DNA of 64,000 nt from Kluyvera ascorbata_C. GTDB lineage: Bacteria; Pseudomonadota; Gammaproteobacteria; Enterobacterales; Enterobacteriaceae. How positions within the stretch are numbered: the first letter of the stretch is position 1; the number at the start of each line of letters is the position of its first letter. The stretch covers positions 231,299 to 295,298 of the forward strand of contig NZ_JBIQOI010000005.1 in assembly GCF_044197065.1 (NCBI RefSeq), read 5' to 3'. Of this stretch, positions 23,395 to 31,952 are shown piece by piece. The notes beneath the pieces were generated by a model that saw only the letters and a list, made by a program, of their open reading frames with translations, searched no databases and was not told the DNA's origin. The position numbers and the translations under genes are program-made.

Positions 23395-23589
23395 ACCTCT
23401 CATAGTTTTCTTCGTTTTCCCCTCGTGTTCTCCCTTTTTTCTTCGTCCCAGCGCTTTCACGCCCATTTTCTTTTTTGCTGCTATACCGGCAAAAACGCAA
23501 TTTATCTGTTGATAAAACGTGCATTCTGTCTTTTTTAACAGCTTATTGCGTGTGAAATGTGCAAACGAAAAAAATCTGCGGAAAATTGT

Positions 23590-23617
23590 TTGACTTATAA
23601 GTCCCAGAAAGTAATAT
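23590..23617 (+). promoter_or_regulatory. Promoter of the serV-arg tRNA operon
   Basis: TTGACT and TAATAT separated by 16 bases, followed by the GC-rich discriminator GTGCGCC, as in stringently controlled stable RNA promoters. Confidence 0.75.
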
Positions 23618-23680
23618 GTGCGCCACACAGCGACGATGAGCAGAAACAAGTTCTTCGAAGCACTCGCAAGAGGTGTTGTT

Positions 23681-23773
23681 GGTGAGGTGGCCGAGAGGCT
23701 GAAGGCGCTCCCCTGCTAAGGGAGTATGCGGTCAAAAGCTGCATCCGGGGTTCGAATCCCCGCCTCACCGCCA
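23681..23773 (+). tRNA. serV: tRNA-Ser(GCU)
   Basis: 93 nucleotides including an encoded CCA. Acceptor GGTGAGG/CCTCACC closes; the anticodon GCT lies at 23715-23717; a long variable arm as expected for Ser; T-loop GGTTCGAATCC. First tRNA of the array, matching serV in front of the arg tRNAs in E. coli. Confidence 0.97.
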
Positions 23774-23776
23774 TTT

Positions 23777-23853
23777 GCATCCGTAGCTCAGCTGGATAGA
23801 GTACTCGGCTACGAACCGAGCGGTCGGAGGTTCGAATCCTCCCGGATGCACCA
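23777..23853 (+). tRNA. tRNA-Arg(ACG), copy 1
   Basis: 77 nucleotides with encoded CCA. Acceptor GCATCCG/CGGATGC, anticodon ACG at 23811-23813 (read as inosine-CG after editing), T-loop GGTTCGAATCC. Corresponds to the argQ/argZ/argY/argV cluster of E. coli. Confidence 0.97.
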
Positions 23854-23944
23854 TCTTCTCTGAGATAACGCATTAGCGTTGTAACAGAAAATCGATAACG
23901 CCTTAGCAGCGATATCAAATCTGCAGTAAAGTAAGTTTCCCGAT

Positions 23945-24021
23945 GCATCCGTAGCTCAGCTGGATAGAGTACTCGGCTACGAACCGAGCGGTCGGAGGTT
24001 CGAATCCTCCCGGATGCACCA
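23945..24021 (+). tRNA. tRNA-Arg(ACG), copy 2
   Basis: Same 77-base sequence as copy 1 as far as read. The 91-base spacer before it includes the segment CAGTAAAG...TTTCCCGAT that recurs in the next spacer. Confidence 0.97.
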
Positions 24022-24082
24022 TCTCTTACTTGATGTCGCTTTATAGCGGTATCAATATCGGCAGTAAAGCAATTTTCCCGAT

Positions 24083-24159
24083 GCATCCGTAGCTCAGCTG
24101 GATAGAGTACTCGGCTACGAACCGAGCGGTCGGAGGTTCGAATCCTCCCGGATGCACCA
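24083..24159 (+). tRNA. tRNA-Arg(ACG), copy 3
   Basis: Same 77-base sequence; the spacer before it is 61 bases and shares its last half with the spacer before copy 2, indicating tandem duplication. Confidence 0.97.
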
Positions 24160-24193
24160 TTCTTTGTTTTGCACGATAATTAGCTTTTCCGAT

Positions 24194-24270
24194 GCATCCG
24201 TAGCTCAGCTGGATAGAGTACTCGGCTACGAACCGAGCGGTCGGAGGTTCGAATCCTCCCGGATGCACCA
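24194..24270 (+). tRNA. tRNA-Arg(ACG), copy 4
   Basis: Same 77-base sequence, 34-base spacer. Last tRNA of the array; the bases after it (ATCTTCTCTGA) repeat the sequence after copy 1. No clear hairpin terminator was found after it. Confidence 0.97.
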
Positions 24271-24442
24271 TCTTCTCTGAAACTCCCCTTTTTCCCAATA
24301 TCTCAATATTTCCAAAAATCTGTCTGCTTTATTCCTAAAAAAATCTTCTTCACACTTTTCTGATTGGCAACTCATTCTTTCCACTATAATTTATCTCTGA
24401 TACCCCCTTATTCTGGTGACCTGAGTGCAAGGAGAGAAATCC

Positions 24443-24757
24443 ATGAAATGGTTCAAAGCAATGGCTGCGTCCTGTGCAGCGCTTCTGGTAGCTATCTCGC
24501 TGTCTGGCTGTGCGGGTTCTTCAACCAAGGAAAGTACCGGTGGTTATATCGATGATACGGTGGTGACCACGAAGGTGAAAACCGCGCTGTTCAGCGATAA
24601 GCAGATAAAATCCAGCGAAATTAATGTGCAGACCTTTAAAGGTCGCGTGCAGCTCAGCGGCTTTGTGTCGTCCGCTGCCGATGCAAAACGTGCGGTAGAG
24701 GTCACGCGCCAGGTCCAGGGCGTACGGGTTGTTGAAAATGACATGCAGATAAAATAA
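24443..24757 (+). CDS. BON-domain lipoprotein (OsmY-like)
   Basis: 104 residues. Lipoprotein signal ends in ISLSGC with the lipidated Cys at residue 23; a single BON domain (about 36-104) follows, containing DDTVVTTKVKTALFSDKQIK and VQLSGFVSSAADAKRAVEVT. BON proteins bind phospholipid or protect the envelope; the exact role here is unknown. Start at 24443 with GGAGA upstream. It has its own terminator and sits between the tRNA array and yqaB, where K-12 has no gene. Confidence 0.85.
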   Translation: MKWFKAMAASCAALLVAISLSGCAGSSTKESTGGYIDDTVVTTKVKTALFSDKQIKSSEINVQTFKGRVQLSGFVSSAADAKRAVEVTRQVQGVRVVENDMQIK

Positions 24758-24777
24758 CCCCAGCTAGTAACCATAAC

Positions 24778-24800
24778 AAAGGCACCGATAAGGTGCCTTT
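24778..24800 (+). terminator. Terminator after the BON lipoprotein gene
   Basis: AAAGGCACC-GATAA-GGTGCCTTT, nine-base-pair stem, 20 bases after the stop. Confidence 0.75.
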
Positions 24801-24878
24801 GCCGTCTCTGCGGCTAGAAGCGACAATTTGCCCCTTTTGCGATAAAGTAACGTCACGTTGGCGAAGGATGAGAAGACG

Positions 24879-25445
24879 ATGTACGAACGCTATGCTGGAT
24901 TGATTTTTGATATGGACGGCACCATCCTTGATACGGAACCTACGCACCGTAAAGCGTGGCGTGAAGTGTTGGGGCGATATGGAATGCAGTTCGACGAACA
25001 GGCGATGGTGGCTCTGAACGGCTCTCCGACCTGGCGCATTGCCCAGGCGATTATTGAAAGCCATCAGGCTGATTTAGATCCTCATCTTCTCGCTCGTGAA
25101 AAAACCGATGCGGTGAAATCGATGCTGCTGGACTCGGTCACGCCATTACCGCTCATTGAGGTGGTGAAGGAGTGGCACGGTCGCCGCCCTATGGCGGTGG
25201 GTACGGGCAGCGAAAGCGCAGTGGCTGAAGCCCTGCTCGCACATCTGGGGTTGCGTCACTACTTTGCGGCCGTTGTCGCCGCCGATCACGTGAAACAACA
25301 CAAACCAGCACCGGATACCTTTTTACTGTGCGCTGAGTTAATCGGCGTACCGCCTGAGCGCTGTGTAGTGTTTGAAGATGCCGATTTTGGCCTTCAAGCC
25401 GCGGCTGCAGCGGGAATGGATGCTGTTGACGTGCGTCTGCTGTGA
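24879..25445 (+). CDS. yqaB: Fructose-1-P/6-phosphogluconate phosphatase YqaB (HAD family)
   Basis: 188 residues, haloacid dehalogenase-like phosphatase with nucleophile motif DMDGTILDTEPTHRKAW at residue 11, phosphate motif VGTGSES and the Lys and acidic motifs HKPAPDTFLL and VVFEDADFG. In E. coli it dephosphorylates fructose 1-phosphate and other sugar phosphates. The start at 24879 (MYERYAGLI) is chosen from the E. coli homologue. Its stop overlaps the GTG start of yqaA (GTGA). Confidence 0.95.
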   Translation: MYERYAGLIFDMDGTILDTEPTHRKAWREVLGRYGMQFDEQAMVALNGSPTWRIAQAIIESHQADLDPHLLAREKTDAVKSMLLDSVTPLPLIEVVKEWHGRRPMAVGTGSESAVAEALLAHLGLRHYFAAVVAADHVKQHKPAPDTFLLCAELIGVPPERCVVFEDADFGLQAAAAAGMDAVDVRLL

Positions 25446-25870
25446 ATGAATTTCTGGCACTAGGGTCGCTGTTTGCAAGCAGCTTCCTTAGTGCAACGCT
25501 GCTGCCGGGTAACTCCGAAGCCGTGCTGGTCGCGCTGCTGCTTTCGGGCGCGAGTAAGCCCTGGCTTCTGGTTGTAATAGCAACAATGGGTAATAGCCTT
25601 GGCGGGGCTACTAACGTTATTCTTGGTCGTTTTTTTCCATTACGCAAAACATCGCGGTGGCAGGAAAAAGCGGTGGGTTGGCTTCGGCGCTACGGCGCAG
25701 CAACGCTGCTGCTGAGCTGGATGCCGGTCATCGGCGATTTACTGTGCCTATTGGCAGGGTGGATGCGTATTTCCTGGGGACCAGTACTCTTTTTTTTATG
25801 CCTGGGGAAAGCGTTACGTTACGTCGCAGTCGCGGCGCTGACGCTTCAGGGCATGACGTGGTGGCACTAA
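25442..25870 (+). CDS. yqaA: Inner membrane protein YqaA (DedA/SNARE-associated family)
   Basis: 142 residues with three to four membrane helices. GTG start overlapping the yqaB stop by four bases, so coupled. Conserved GNSLGGLTNV-like segment here GNSLGGATNVILGRFFPLRK and the WMPVIGDLLCLLAGWMR stretch. The molecular function is not established; family members take part in membrane lipid homeostasis. Confidence 0.92.
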   Translation: MNEFLALGSLFASSFLSATLLPGNSEAVLVALLLSGASKPWLLVVIATMGNSLGGATNVILGRFFPLRKTSRWQEKAVGWLRRYGAATLLLSWMPVIGDLLCLLAGWMRISWGPVLFFLCLGKALRYVAVAALTLQGMTWWH

Positions 25871-25949
25871 TTGGATGGCATGCGGAATATCGCATCTCCA
25901 CGATGACAATTATGCTTAATAAAATGAATTCGACAGGCGGGAGGTCAAT

Positions 25950-27494
25950 TTGATCCCGGACGTATCACAGGCGCTGTCCTGGCTGGAAAAACATCCTCAG
26001 GCTCTTCAGGGGATCCAGCGCGGTCTTGAGCGCGAAACATTGCGCGTTAATGCAGATGGTTCTCTGGCAACAACCGGTCATCCGGAGGCGCTTGGCGCAA
26101 CCCTGACCCATAAATGGATCACCACGGACTTCGCTGAAGCCCTGCTGGAGTTTATTACTCCAGTCGACGGCGACATCGACCATATGCTGACGCTCCTGCG
26201 CGATGTGCATCGCTACACCGCACGTCAGCTGGGCGACGAACGCATGTGGCCACTGAGCATGCCTTGCTATATTGCACCTGGTCAGGATATTGAACTGGCG
26301 CAGTACGGCACATCAAATATTGGTCGTCTGAAGACTTTATATCGTGAAGGGCTGAAGAACCGCTACGGCGCGCTGATGCAGACTATCTCCGGCGTACACT
26401 ACAACTTCTCACTGCCAATGGCATTCTGGGAAGCGAAGTGCGGCTCGCATGATAAAGAGGCGATCTCAGCCGGTTATTTCCGCCTGATTCGCAACTACTA
26501 CCGTTTTGGCTGGGTGATTCCGTACCTGTTTGGTGCGTCGCCGGCAATTTGCTCTTCCTTCTTGCAGGGTAAACCGACCTCGCTGCCGTTTGAGAAAACG
26601 GAATGCGGTATGTACTACCTGCCGTACGCCACCTCTCTGCGCCTGAGCGACCTTGGCTATACCAATAAATCGCAAAGCAATCTCGGAATTACGTTTAACG
26701 AACTGCACGAGTATGTGGCAGGATTGAAACGTGCGATTAAAACGCCGTCGGAAGAGTATGCCCGTATCGGCCTTAAGAAAGACGGTAAGTACCTGCAAAT
26801 CAACAGTAACATTCTGCAGATTGAAAACGAACTGTATGCGCCAATCCGTCCTAAACGTGTCACGCGTGACGGTGAAACGCCTTCCGATGCGTTGCAGCGC
26901 GGCGGTATCGAGTATATCGAAGTGCGCTCACTCGATATCAACCCGTTCTCACCGATTGGCGTTGACGAGCAGCAGATTCGTTTCCTCGACCTGTTTATGG
27001 TCTGGTGCGTGCTGGCCGATGCGCCAGAGATGAGCAGCGACGAGCTGCTGTGTACCCGTACTAACTGGAATCGCGTGATTCTGGAAGGGCGTAAGCCAGG
27101 CCTGACGCTGGGTATTGGCTGCGAAACGGCACAGTTCCCGCTGAGCAAAGTGGGCAAAGATCTGTTCCACGATCTCAAACGTGTGGCGCAAACGCTGGAC
27201 GGCATGAACGGCGGCACGGAATACCAGAAAGTGTGTGACGAGCTGGTTGCGAGCTTTGATAATCCAGAATTAACCTTCTCCGCGCGCATTCTGCGTTCTA
27301 TGCTTGATGAGGGCATTGGTGGCACAGGCAAAGCGTTGGCGGAACAGTATCGTACGATGCTGCGTGAGGAGCCGTTGGAAATTCTGAGCGAGGAAGATTT
27401 CGCCAAGGAGCGTGATGCGTCACGTGCACGTCAGCAGCAGATTGAAGAGGCGGATAACGAACCGTTTGAAGCACTGCTGGCAAGACACGCCTGA
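25950..27494 (+). CDS. gshA: Glutamate-cysteine ligase GshA
   Basis: 514 residues. It joins glutamate and cysteine with ATP, the first step of glutathione synthesis, in the cytoplasm. The protein matches E. coli GshA along its length ([13 protein letters not shown] at the start, [36 protein letters not shown]). Translation starts at a TTG at 25950 with a strong GGGAGG seven bases upstream, the same rare start as in E. coli. Confidence 0.97.
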   Translation: MIPDVSQALSWLEKHPQALQGIQRGLERETLRVNADGSLATTGHPEALGATLTHKWITTDFAEALLEFITPVDGDIDHMLTLLRDVHRYTARQLGDERMWPLSMPCYIAPGQDIELAQYGTSNIGRLKTLYREGLKNRYGALMQTISGVHYNFSLPMAFWEAKCGSHDKEAISAGYFRLIRNYYRFGWVIPYLFGASPAICSSFLQGKPTSLPFEKTECGMYYLPYATSLRLSDLGYTNKSQSNLGITFNELHEYVAGLKRAIKTPSEEYARIGLKKDGKYLQINSNILQIENELYAPIRPKRVTRDGETPSDALQRGGIEYIEVRSLDINPFSPIGVDEQQIRFLDLFMVWCVLADAPEMSSDELLCTRTNWNRVILEGRKPGLTLGIGCETAQFPLSKVGKDLFHDLKRVAQTLDGMNGGTEYQKVCDELVASFDNPELTFSARILRSMLDEGIGGTGKALAEQYRTMLREEPLEILSEEDFAKERDASRARQQQIEEADNEPFEALLARHA

Positions 27495-27502
27495 TACAAA
27501 AG

Positions 27503-27575
27503 AAAAAGGCCACATCAATGTGGCCAAAATATACATCTCTGAATCAGGGATGATGATAACAAATGCGCGTCTTTC
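27503..27575 (-). ncRNA. micA: Small RNA MicA
   Basis: The minus strand from 27575 begins GAAAGACGCGCATTTGTTAT, matching the 5' part of E. coli MicA that base-pairs with ompA. It continues through an AT-rich middle and ends in the hairpin GGCCACAT-TG-ATGTGGCC plus five T. MicA is an Hfq-dependent, envelope-stress-induced repressor of ompA and other porin mRNAs. The location between gshA and luxS, antisense to the luxS leader, is the E. coli one. Its terminator hairpin (27508-27525) also serves gshA on the plus strand. Confidence 0.93.
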
Positions 27576-27581
27576 ATATAT

Positions 27582-27608
27582 TAAGACTGGCATGGGAACA
27601 AAGAGTTC
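27582..27608 (-). promoter_or_regulatory. Sigma-E promoter of micA
   Basis: The minus strand shows GAACTC (27608-27603), a 15-base gap and GTCTTA (27587-27582), resembling the sigma-E consensus GGAACTT/GTCTAA, seven bases before the MicA 5' end. Confidence 0.7.
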
Positions 27609-27753
27609 AGTTTATTTTAAAAAAAATCACATTATCCTGAAGCAGAACGCGGTGGATTGCATAAAGTTGATTCTATTCAAGTGGTTATAAACCGTTGGTG
27701 ATAGAAAAAAGTGCACTACCCGGGAGCATGAAGGTGATATCGGAGGTTACGAA

Positions 27754-28269
27754 ATGCCGTTGTTAGATAGCTTCACAGTTGATCATACTCGTATGGAAGC
27801 ACCTGCCGTTCGCGTGGCGAAGAAAATGAACACTCCGCACGGTGACGCGATCACGGTTTTTGACCTGCGTTTTTGCATACCGAACCAGGAAGTGATGCCA
27901 GAACGTGGGATCCACACGCTGGAGCACCTGTTCGCTGGCTTTATGCGTGACCATCTGAACGGTAATGGCGTTGAAATCATTGATATCTCGCCAATGGGCT
28001 GCCGTACTGGCTTCTACATGAGCCTGATTGGTACTCCTGATGAGCAGCGCGTGGCAGATGCCTGGAAAGCGGCGATGGCAGACGTCCTGAAAGTGCAGGA
28101 TCAAAATCAGATCCCTGAGCTGAACGTTTACCAGTGCGGGACTTATGAGATGCACTCCCTCAGCGAAGCGCAGGACATTGCGCGTCATATTATCGAGCGT
28201 GATGTTCGTATCAACAGTAATGATGAGCTGGCGCTGCCAAAAGAGAAGCTGAAAGAACTGCACATCTAG
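27754..28269 (+). CDS. luxS: S-ribosylhomocysteine lyase LuxS
   Basis: 171 residues. It cleaves S-ribosylhomocysteine to homocysteine and DPD, the precursor of autoinducer-2. Metal-binding motif [10 protein letters not shown] with His54 and His58, a third ligand Cys in [12 protein letters not shown], and the conserved Cys in [16 protein letters not shown] seven bases before the ATG. The 259-base gap to gshA holds micA on the other strand and the luxS promoter. Confidence 0.98.
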   Translation: MPLLDSFTVDHTRMEAPAVRVAKKMNTPHGDAITVFDLRFCIPNQEVMPERGIHTLEHLFAGFMRDHLNGNGVEIIDISPMGCRTGFYMSLIGTPDEQRVADAWKAAMADVLKVQDQNQIPELNVYQCGTYEMHSLSEAQDIARHIIERDVRINSNDELALPKEKLKELHI

Positions 28270-28292
28270 TTTTGTGCATTCTGTAGGCTGAT

Positions 28293-28318
28293 AAAACCCG
28301 GAGCGCTCCGGGTTTTTT
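28293..28318 (+). terminator. luxS terminator
   Basis: Perfect palindrome ACCCGGAGCGCTCCGGGT followed by six T. Confidence 0.85.
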
Positions 28319-28348
28319 ATTGCCCGCCGTTTAGCTCGGCTACGATCT

Positions 28349-28385
28349 CTGTGGCCGGGTAAGGCAACGCCGCCATCCGGCGATT
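28349..28385. repeat. Single REP element
   Basis: GTGGCCGGGTAAGGCAACGC and GCCATCCGGC form a REP-like hairpin between the convergent luxS and emrB genes. Confidence 0.65.
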
Positions 28386-28412
28386 TTCCAGGGCAAGTTA
28401 TTCAGACCAAAA

Positions 28413-28440
28413 AAAAGCCAGCTCAACCGAGCTGGCTTTT
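28413..28440. terminator. Bidirectional terminator between luxS and emrB
   Basis: AAAAGCCAGCTC-AACC-GAGCTGGCTTTT with T runs on both strands; on the minus strand it lies directly after the emrB stop. Confidence 0.85.
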
Positions 28441-28443
28441 TCA

Positions 28444-29982
28444 TTAGTGGGCGCCTCCGCCTCCGCCTCCCGCCCCGAAAGGCGGTCTGGCGAACCACAC
28501 CAATCCCAACAGAATGAGGAATATCCCAGCCGAAACCCAGAAGATTTCATTGGCGGAGACAATCAGCCCCTGGTTGGTTATCTGCTGGGCAATCCAGCCG
28601 GAAGCCTGCTGCTGCGTCATGCCCATACCCTGCAGCTGATCGTACATCTGCTGGGCGTTCGGGTTAAACGGCGTCACGGACTCCGTTAGCTGCGCGTGGT
28701 GCAATGCCTCGCGGTTGGTCCACAGCGTCGTGGTTATCGAGGTGCCGATGGAGCCCGCCAGCGTACGGGTAAAGTTCGACAGACTTGATGCGGCCGCCAG
28801 ACGCTCAGGCGGTAGCCCGGAGAGCGTGATGGTAGTCAGCGGCATGAAGAAGCACGCCACGGCGAAGCCCTGAATAAACTGCGGCCAGGCCGACGCGCCG
28901 AAGTCCATCCCCGGCTCGAAGGTATAGGCGCGCCAGTAGAAACAGACGGCATACATAATAAAGCTGAAGGTGACCAGACGGCGCATGTCCAGCTTGTGGG
29001 CAAAGCGGCCGATAATCGGCGACAGCAGGACGGGGATCACCCCAACCGGCGCTGACGCCAGACCTGCCCAGGTCGCGGTATACCCGTAGACCTCCTGCAA
29101 TAGCTGCGGCAGCAGAACAATCGCGCCGAAGTAGAGCATATAGGCAAGGCTGATACACAGACAGCCGATGGTAAAGTTTCGCGACTTAAATAACGACAGA
29201 TCGACTATCGGGTTATCGTCGGTCAGCTCCCAGACAATCAGGAAGCTCAGCGATACCACCGCCACCACCGTCAGTACGATGATTTCAGTGGAGTTAAACC
29301 AGTCGAGCTCTTTACCCTGGTCAAGCATGACCTGCAGGCTACCGATACCCAGCACCAGCAGCGCCAGACCAATACCATCAATGCGTCGCTGCTCGGTCTT
29401 GGTTTCACGCCCGCGCAGGCTCTGGAGGCTTAACAGCACGACCAGGGCACCAATTGGCACGTTGATGAAGAAGATCCAGCCCCAGTGATAGTTATCGCTG
29501 ATATAGCCGCCAAGAATTGGCCCGCAGATTGGCGCCACAATCACCGTCATTGACCACAGCGCCAGCGCGACGGCGCGCTTGGCTGGCGGATAGTTGTTGA
29601 GCAACAGGCTTTGCGACAGTGGAATAAGCGGCCCGGCAACAACCCCCTGAATCACACGGAAGAAGATCAGCATGCCCAGGCTGTTGGATACCCCACACGC
29701 CCATGATGCAATGACAAAGGCGATGGTTGACCACAGGAACAGCTTCACCTCACCGACGCGTTTTGCCAGCCAGCCGGTAATCGGAATGGAGATGGCGTTC
29801 GCCACCCCAAACGACGTGATGACCCAGGTCCCCTGGCTCAGCGATGAGCCAAGGTTACCGGCGATGGTCGGAATCGCTACGTTGGCGATGGTGGAGTCCA
29901 GCACCTGCATGAAGGTGGCCAGCGACAGCGCAATGGTCATAATGACCAGCTGCGCGCCTTCCAGCGGTTTTTGCTGTTGCAT
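28444..29982 (-). CDS. emrB: Multidrug efflux MFS transporter EmrB (DHA2 family)
   Basis: 512 residues with 14 membrane helices. It exports uncouplers and hydrophobic drugs by proton antiport, working with EmrA and TolC. The Asp-containing motif MQVLDSTIANVAIPTI lies in the first helix and the Gly-rich tail (AGGGGGGAH) is as in E. coli. Start at 29982 (MQQQKPLEGAQLV); three more upstream codons are open but not supported by homology. It follows emrA by 16 bases. Confidence 0.97.
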   Translation of the reverse strand: MQQQKPLEGAQLVIMTIALSLATFMQVLDSTIANVAIPTIAGNLGSSLSQGTWVITSFGVANAISIPITGWLAKRVGEVKLFLWSTIAFVIASWACGVSNSLGMLIFFRVIQGVVAGPLIPLSQSLLLNNYPPAKRAVALALWSMTVIVAPICGPILGGYISDNYHWGWIFFINVPIGALVVLLSLQSLRGRETKTEQRRIDGIGLALLVLGIGSLQVMLDQGKELDWFNSTEIIVLTVVAVVSLSFLIVWELTDDNPIVDLSLFKSRNFTIGCLCISLAYMLYFGAIVLLPQLLQEVYGYTATWAGLASAPVGVIPVLLSPIIGRFAHKLDMRRLVTFSFIMYAVCFYWRAYTFEPGMDFGASAWPQFIQGFAVACFFMPLTTITLSGLPPERLAAASSLSNFTRTLAGSIGTSITTTLWTNREALHHAQLTESVTPFNPNAQQMYDQLQGMGMTQQQASGWIAQQITNQGLIVSANEIFWVSAGIFLILLGLVWFARPPFGAGGGGGGAH

Positions 29983-29998
29983 TACGCGCACCCCAGCA

Positions 29999-31171
29999 TT
30001 AGTTGGCGTTGGCCTGGACGATGTCGTTGATCAGCTTGTTAACGGGGTCGAGGCTGATTTCACGCGCGTTACTCTCGTAAACCGGGCTGGTGCGAATCTG
30101 GTTAGCCAGCATCTGACCGTCGCGGTTGGAGGTATCGACTTTCACCAGCGTAGACAGACCAATGCGCAACGGGTGCTGTTCCAACTGTTTTTCGTCCAGT
30201 TCGATACGTACAGGTAAGCGCTGTACTACCTTGATCCAGTTACCGGTGGCGTTCTGTGCTGGCAGCAGGGAGAAGGCGCTACCGGTACCCATATCCAGAC
30301 CGACCACTTTACCGGTGTACTTCACATCATCGCCGTAGATATCGCTGATGACGGTGACCGGTTGGCCGATACGCATATGCGCAAGCTGGGTTTCTTTGAA
30401 GTTCGCGTCCACCCACAGGTTGCTAGCAGGCACAACGGCCATCAGCGGTGTGGTCGGGCTAATCTGCGCACCCGGCTGTACGGAACGGCGAGAAACGTAG
30501 CCGCTCATCGGGCTGACGATTTTGGTACGCTGCAGGGCAAGCCATGCGTTACGCACTTCGGTCGCGGCCTGACGAACCGTAGGCTGATCTTCCAGTTTGG
30601 TACCGAGGATCATCGCCTGGTTAGCATTGTACTGTTGAACCGCCACGTCCAGAGCGGCCTGCGCGCTGGTGACGGCATCTTTCGCGTGCTGCAGCTCTTC
30701 ACGGCCAATCAGGTTGGCAGTGCCCAGCGGAATACGACGGTTGAGGTCGGTTTGCGCCTGAGCCAGCGTGGTTTTACGAATATCGATATTCGCCTGCAGC
30801 TGCTTGTTGTTGATCATCAGCTGACGCATCTGGCGGACGCTTGAGGCAAGCTGAGTCTGCGCTTTCTCAAAGGCCTGTTGCGCATCGGTCTGATCGAGGG
30901 TGACCAGCACGTCGCCCTGTTTAATATAGTCGGTGTTGTCGGCCCAGACTTTGGTCACGCTGCCTGAAACCTGCGACATGATTTGAACCTGGTTACCTGC
31001 CACGTAAGCGTCATCGGTTTCTTCATAATGACGCAACACCAAAAACCAGTAGCACCCATAGGCCACGGCAATAATAACAAAGAGCAAGGTCAACAAGATG
31101 AGGGCGCGTTTACGTTTGCCTTTCTTGTTGGCGGGTTGCTGCGGGGCTTGAGTCTCCGCATTTGCGCTCAT
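29999..31171 (-). CDS. emrA: Multidrug efflux membrane fusion protein EmrA
   Basis: 390 residues. Short cytoplasmic N-terminus, one membrane helix (about 24-45), then periplasmic barrel-sandwich and coiled-coil hairpin (about 90-200) and beta-barrel domains (GYVSRRSVQPGAQISPTTPL, LWVDANFKETQLAHMRIGQ). It connects EmrB to TolC. Start at 31171 (MSANAETQAPQQ) by homology. A hairpin lies between emrR and emrA at 31231-31257. Confidence 0.97.
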   Translation of the reverse strand: MSANAETQAPQQPANKKGKRKRALILLTLLFVIIAVAYGCYWFLVLRHYEETDDAYVAGNQVQIMSQVSGSVTKVWADNTDYIKQGDVLVTLDQTDAQQAFEKAQTQLASSVRQMRQLMINNKQLQANIDIRKTTLAQAQTDLNRRIPLGTANLIGREELQHAKDAVTSAQAALDVAVQQYNANQAMILGTKLEDQPTVRQAATEVRNAWLALQRTKIVSPMSGYVSRRSVQPGAQISPTTPLMAVVPASNLWVDANFKETQLAHMRIGQPVTVISDIYGDDVKYTGKVVGLDMGTGSAFSLLPAQNATGNWIKVVQRLPVRIELDEKQLEQHPLRIGLSTLVKVDTSNRDGQMLANQIRTSPVYESNAREISLDPVNKLINDIVQANAN

Positions 31172-31230
31172 GTGATTCTCCACATTCTTATTATTTATTT
31201 CGGCTTAGCCGACCTGTTTTTCTACCAGAA

Positions 31231-31257
31231 AGGCCAGCAGAGGTTATCTGCTGGCCT
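31231..31257. terminator. Hairpin between emrR and emrA
   Basis: AGGCCAGCAGA/TCTGCTGGCCT with a five-base loop. On the minus strand it is followed only by TTTC, so it is probably an attenuator or mRNA processing element rather than a full terminator. Confidence 0.5.
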
Positions 31258-31285
31258 ATTCATCTGTTTATTTGGAGCGGTGGTA

Positions 31286-31816
31286 TCAGCGCAAGGCATC
31301 CAGTACGGAACCGTCTTCTTCCATCTGATCCAGACGGGTAAGAAGCTTGCGAGTGATATGCTCGAGCTGGTCTTTCTCAGCCAGGCTCAATGAAGACCAA
31401 AGCTGATGCAGACAGTGATGCTGAGGAGGCAGAACCTCGTTCAGGAACTGATGACCTTTTTCAGTCAGCTGCAGGTGCAGGCAACGGCGGTCATTGTCAC
31501 TTTCACGGCGCTCAATCCAGCCGCGTTTTTCCAGTTCATCGGCAATACGCGTGGCATTGGTGCGCGATGAACCCAGCGCGCAGCTGAGTTCAGAAGGCTG
31601 AATACTGTGATTTTCTTGAGACTCCAGCGTGATCAGCGCCATAAACAACGTCTCGTTGATCCCTTGAGCTTTCAGCATTTTATTACGGTTGTCCAGCAGC
31701 TTGCCCTGCATGTGCATGCAAAGACGAGTGAGAAGGATCTCCTGGAAAGGGAACTCTTCGCTGCGGCTGGCGCGGAATTTCAGCATTTGTTCAATGGGCG
31801 TAAACGAACTATCCAT
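31286..31816 (-). CDS. emrR: MarR-family repressor EmrR (MprA)
   Basis: 176 residues, the E. coli length. MarR winged helix (about 45-140; [34 protein letters not shown]). It represses emrRAB and is released by uncouplers and salicylate-like compounds. The 136 bases upstream contain the promoter, with TTGTCA readable on the minus strand near 31863, and dyads such as those bound by EmrR. Confidence 0.97.
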   Translation of the reverse strand: MDSSFTPIEQMLKFRASRSEEFPFQEILLTRLCMHMQGKLLDNRNKMLKAQGINETLFMALITLESQENHSIQPSELSCALGSSRTNATRIADELEKRGWIERRESDNDRRCLHLQLTEKGHQFLNEVLPPQHHCLHQLWSSLSLAEKDQLEHITRKLLTRLDQMEEDGSVLDALR

Positions 31817-31918
31817 CTGGGCATTACCTCATTAGTTACAGTCGATATAGTAACGATAGTGACAAATAAAGTAAATGAATTATTGTCCGTAATTTATGCG
31901 GTTAGTCTATGACATAAG

Positions 31919-31944
31919 GATGCCGGATACGTATACCCGGCATC
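31919..31944. terminator. Hairpin at the end of ygaY
   Basis: GATGCCGG/CCGGCATC with a ten-base loop, nine bases beyond the ygaY stop and upstream of the divergent emrR promoter. Confidence 0.45.
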
Positions 31945-31952
31945 TGCACCTT

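Noticed and set aside
23681..24270. CRISPR-like regular repeats
   Set aside because: The 77-base repeated units are tRNA-Arg genes with cloverleaf features and encoded CCA, and the spacers are uneven and related.
23595..24298. Minus-strand frames across the tRNA array with repeats such as [12 protein letters not shown]
   Set aside because: They are antisense translations of the tRNA genes; this pattern is a known false protein prediction.
27412..27690. 92-codon plus-strand frame between gshA and luxS
   Set aside because: It overlaps the end of gshA in another frame and runs through the micA gene; no RBS or homology.
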